A DNA stretch of 64,000 nucleotides from Fictibacillus solisalsi (GTDB lineage Bacteria; Bacillota; Bacilli; Bacillales; Fictibacillaceae), in the NCBI RefSeq assembly GCF_900103485.1, contig NZ_FNHW01000001.1:1709418-1773417 (forward strand). Reading direction: 5' to 3'. Position 1 is the stretch's first letter; each line of letters opens with the position of its first letter. The translations under genes were made by a program, and so were the position numbers. Under the pieces are notes generated by a model. It was not told the DNA's origin. It was given only the letters and a program-made list of their open reading frames with translations, and did not search any database. Below are positions 63,810-64,000 of the stretch, piece by piece.

Positions 63810-64000
63810 TCAATATGCTTCAGGTGCTTCCAGCGTCTTTTCCTTGGCTGTGTCAAATTGAACGCCAACAACAAAAATGTTTATTTCACTGGCTTCAAGG
63901 GCTGTCATATTCTTCAATCCCTGCCGGATATGATCCTGAATATTCTGAGCCACTTCCGGAATGGAAACCCCATAGTTCATGATTACATAAACACTGATGG
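63810..64000 (-). CDS. yqhY: Asp23/Gls24-family envelope stress protein (partial)
   Basis: Only the C-terminal 62 codons are in the window; the start lies past the right edge. Visible: SVYVIMNYGVSIPEVAQNIQDHIRQGL, then MTALEASEINIFVVGVQFD, the classic Asp23 C-terminal half, ending LEAPEAY. In B. subtilis this gene upstream of nusB is yqhY, an Asp23 protein linked to the adjacent acetyl-CoA carboxylase genes. Ends at a clean terminator, so separate from nusB. Confidence 0.88.
   Translation of the reverse strand, partial: ISVYVIMNYGVSIPEVAQNIQDHIRQGLKNMTALEASEINIFVVGVQFDTAKEKTLEAPEAY

Noticed and set aside
1-64000. CRISPR arrays, tRNA or rRNA genes, insertion sequences, prophage
   Set aside because: No regularly spaced repeats, cloverleaf candidates, transposase or phage genes noticed anywhere in the window.

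Overview
The window looks like a stretch of a Bacillaceae chromosome (endospore-forming, low-to-moderate G+C Firmicutes). Spo0A, SpoIVB, SpoIIM and MciZ are all present. The gene order matches the Bacillus subtilis yqhY-to-yqkF / drm-pupG part of the chromosome, with local losses and insertions. I see no transposase, integrase other than XerD, phage module, rRNA, tRNA or CRISPR array. Almost all genes lie on the minus strand. Only two gene-free gaps exceed 300 bases. One (about 25599-26012) holds a promoter and a proline T-box. The other (about 60070-60798) holds what I read as an OLE RNA.

Layout, left to right. 1-2529: nucleoside salvage (phosphopentomutase and two tandem purine nucleoside phosphorylases). 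2646-6955: xerD, yqzK, fur (behind PerR-like boxes), spoIIM, an EndoQ-type PHP nuclease and nudF. 7047-8183: mciZ (45 codons) and yqkF. 8354-13191: acetoacetate metabolism, with two thiolases and a CoA-transferase pair facing an HMG-CoA lyase. 13188-17419: a HesB-like protein, a PadR regulator and a divergent SwrC-like RND pump with a palindromic operator. 17482-19587: DedA and TVP38 membrane proteins and two degenerate HPr-like proteins. 19657-21640: yolD-like gene, Y-family polymerase behind a LexA box, and a small gene that appears broken by two frameshifts. 21676-25598: a sucrose-phosphate phosphatase/synthase-like pair, an SDR and an MBL hydrolase. 25698-32686: T-box-proI, a 52-codon gene, GDPD, RNase Z, PAP2, Pol IV, a MarR regulator and a peptidase. 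32702-36769: methylmalonyl-CoA module, including a B12-domain/epimerase fusion. 36935-41069: Prli42, YqjA, an amino-acid ABC transporter with fused binding protein and permease, and a bacilliredoxin. 41224-51386: the ptb-bcd-buk-lpdV-bkdAA-bkdAB-bkdB operon under BkdR and a sigma-54 promoter. 51506-56558: yqzF, spo0A, spoIVB, recN, argR. 56723-64000: tlyA-like, dxs, oapA, OLE RNA, ispA, xseB, xseA, nusB, and a partial Asp23 gene.

How the parts work together: the Bkd operon turns branched-chain keto acids into acyl-CoAs. The mutase/epimerase/carboxylase genes can take propionyl-CoA (valine, isoleucine) to succinyl-CoA. HMG-CoA lyase, ScoAB and the thiolases can take the leucine end product to acetyl-CoA. 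A branched-chain amino-acid catabolic programme is therefore spread over this one region.

The most notable element is the non-coding stretch between ispA and a small DUF21-like membrane protein gene next to dxs. Its position, the partner protein and a closing stem about 600 nt apart identify it as an OLE (ornate, large, extremophilic) RNA with its OapA partner. All functions are read from sequence by eye; no database search was run.
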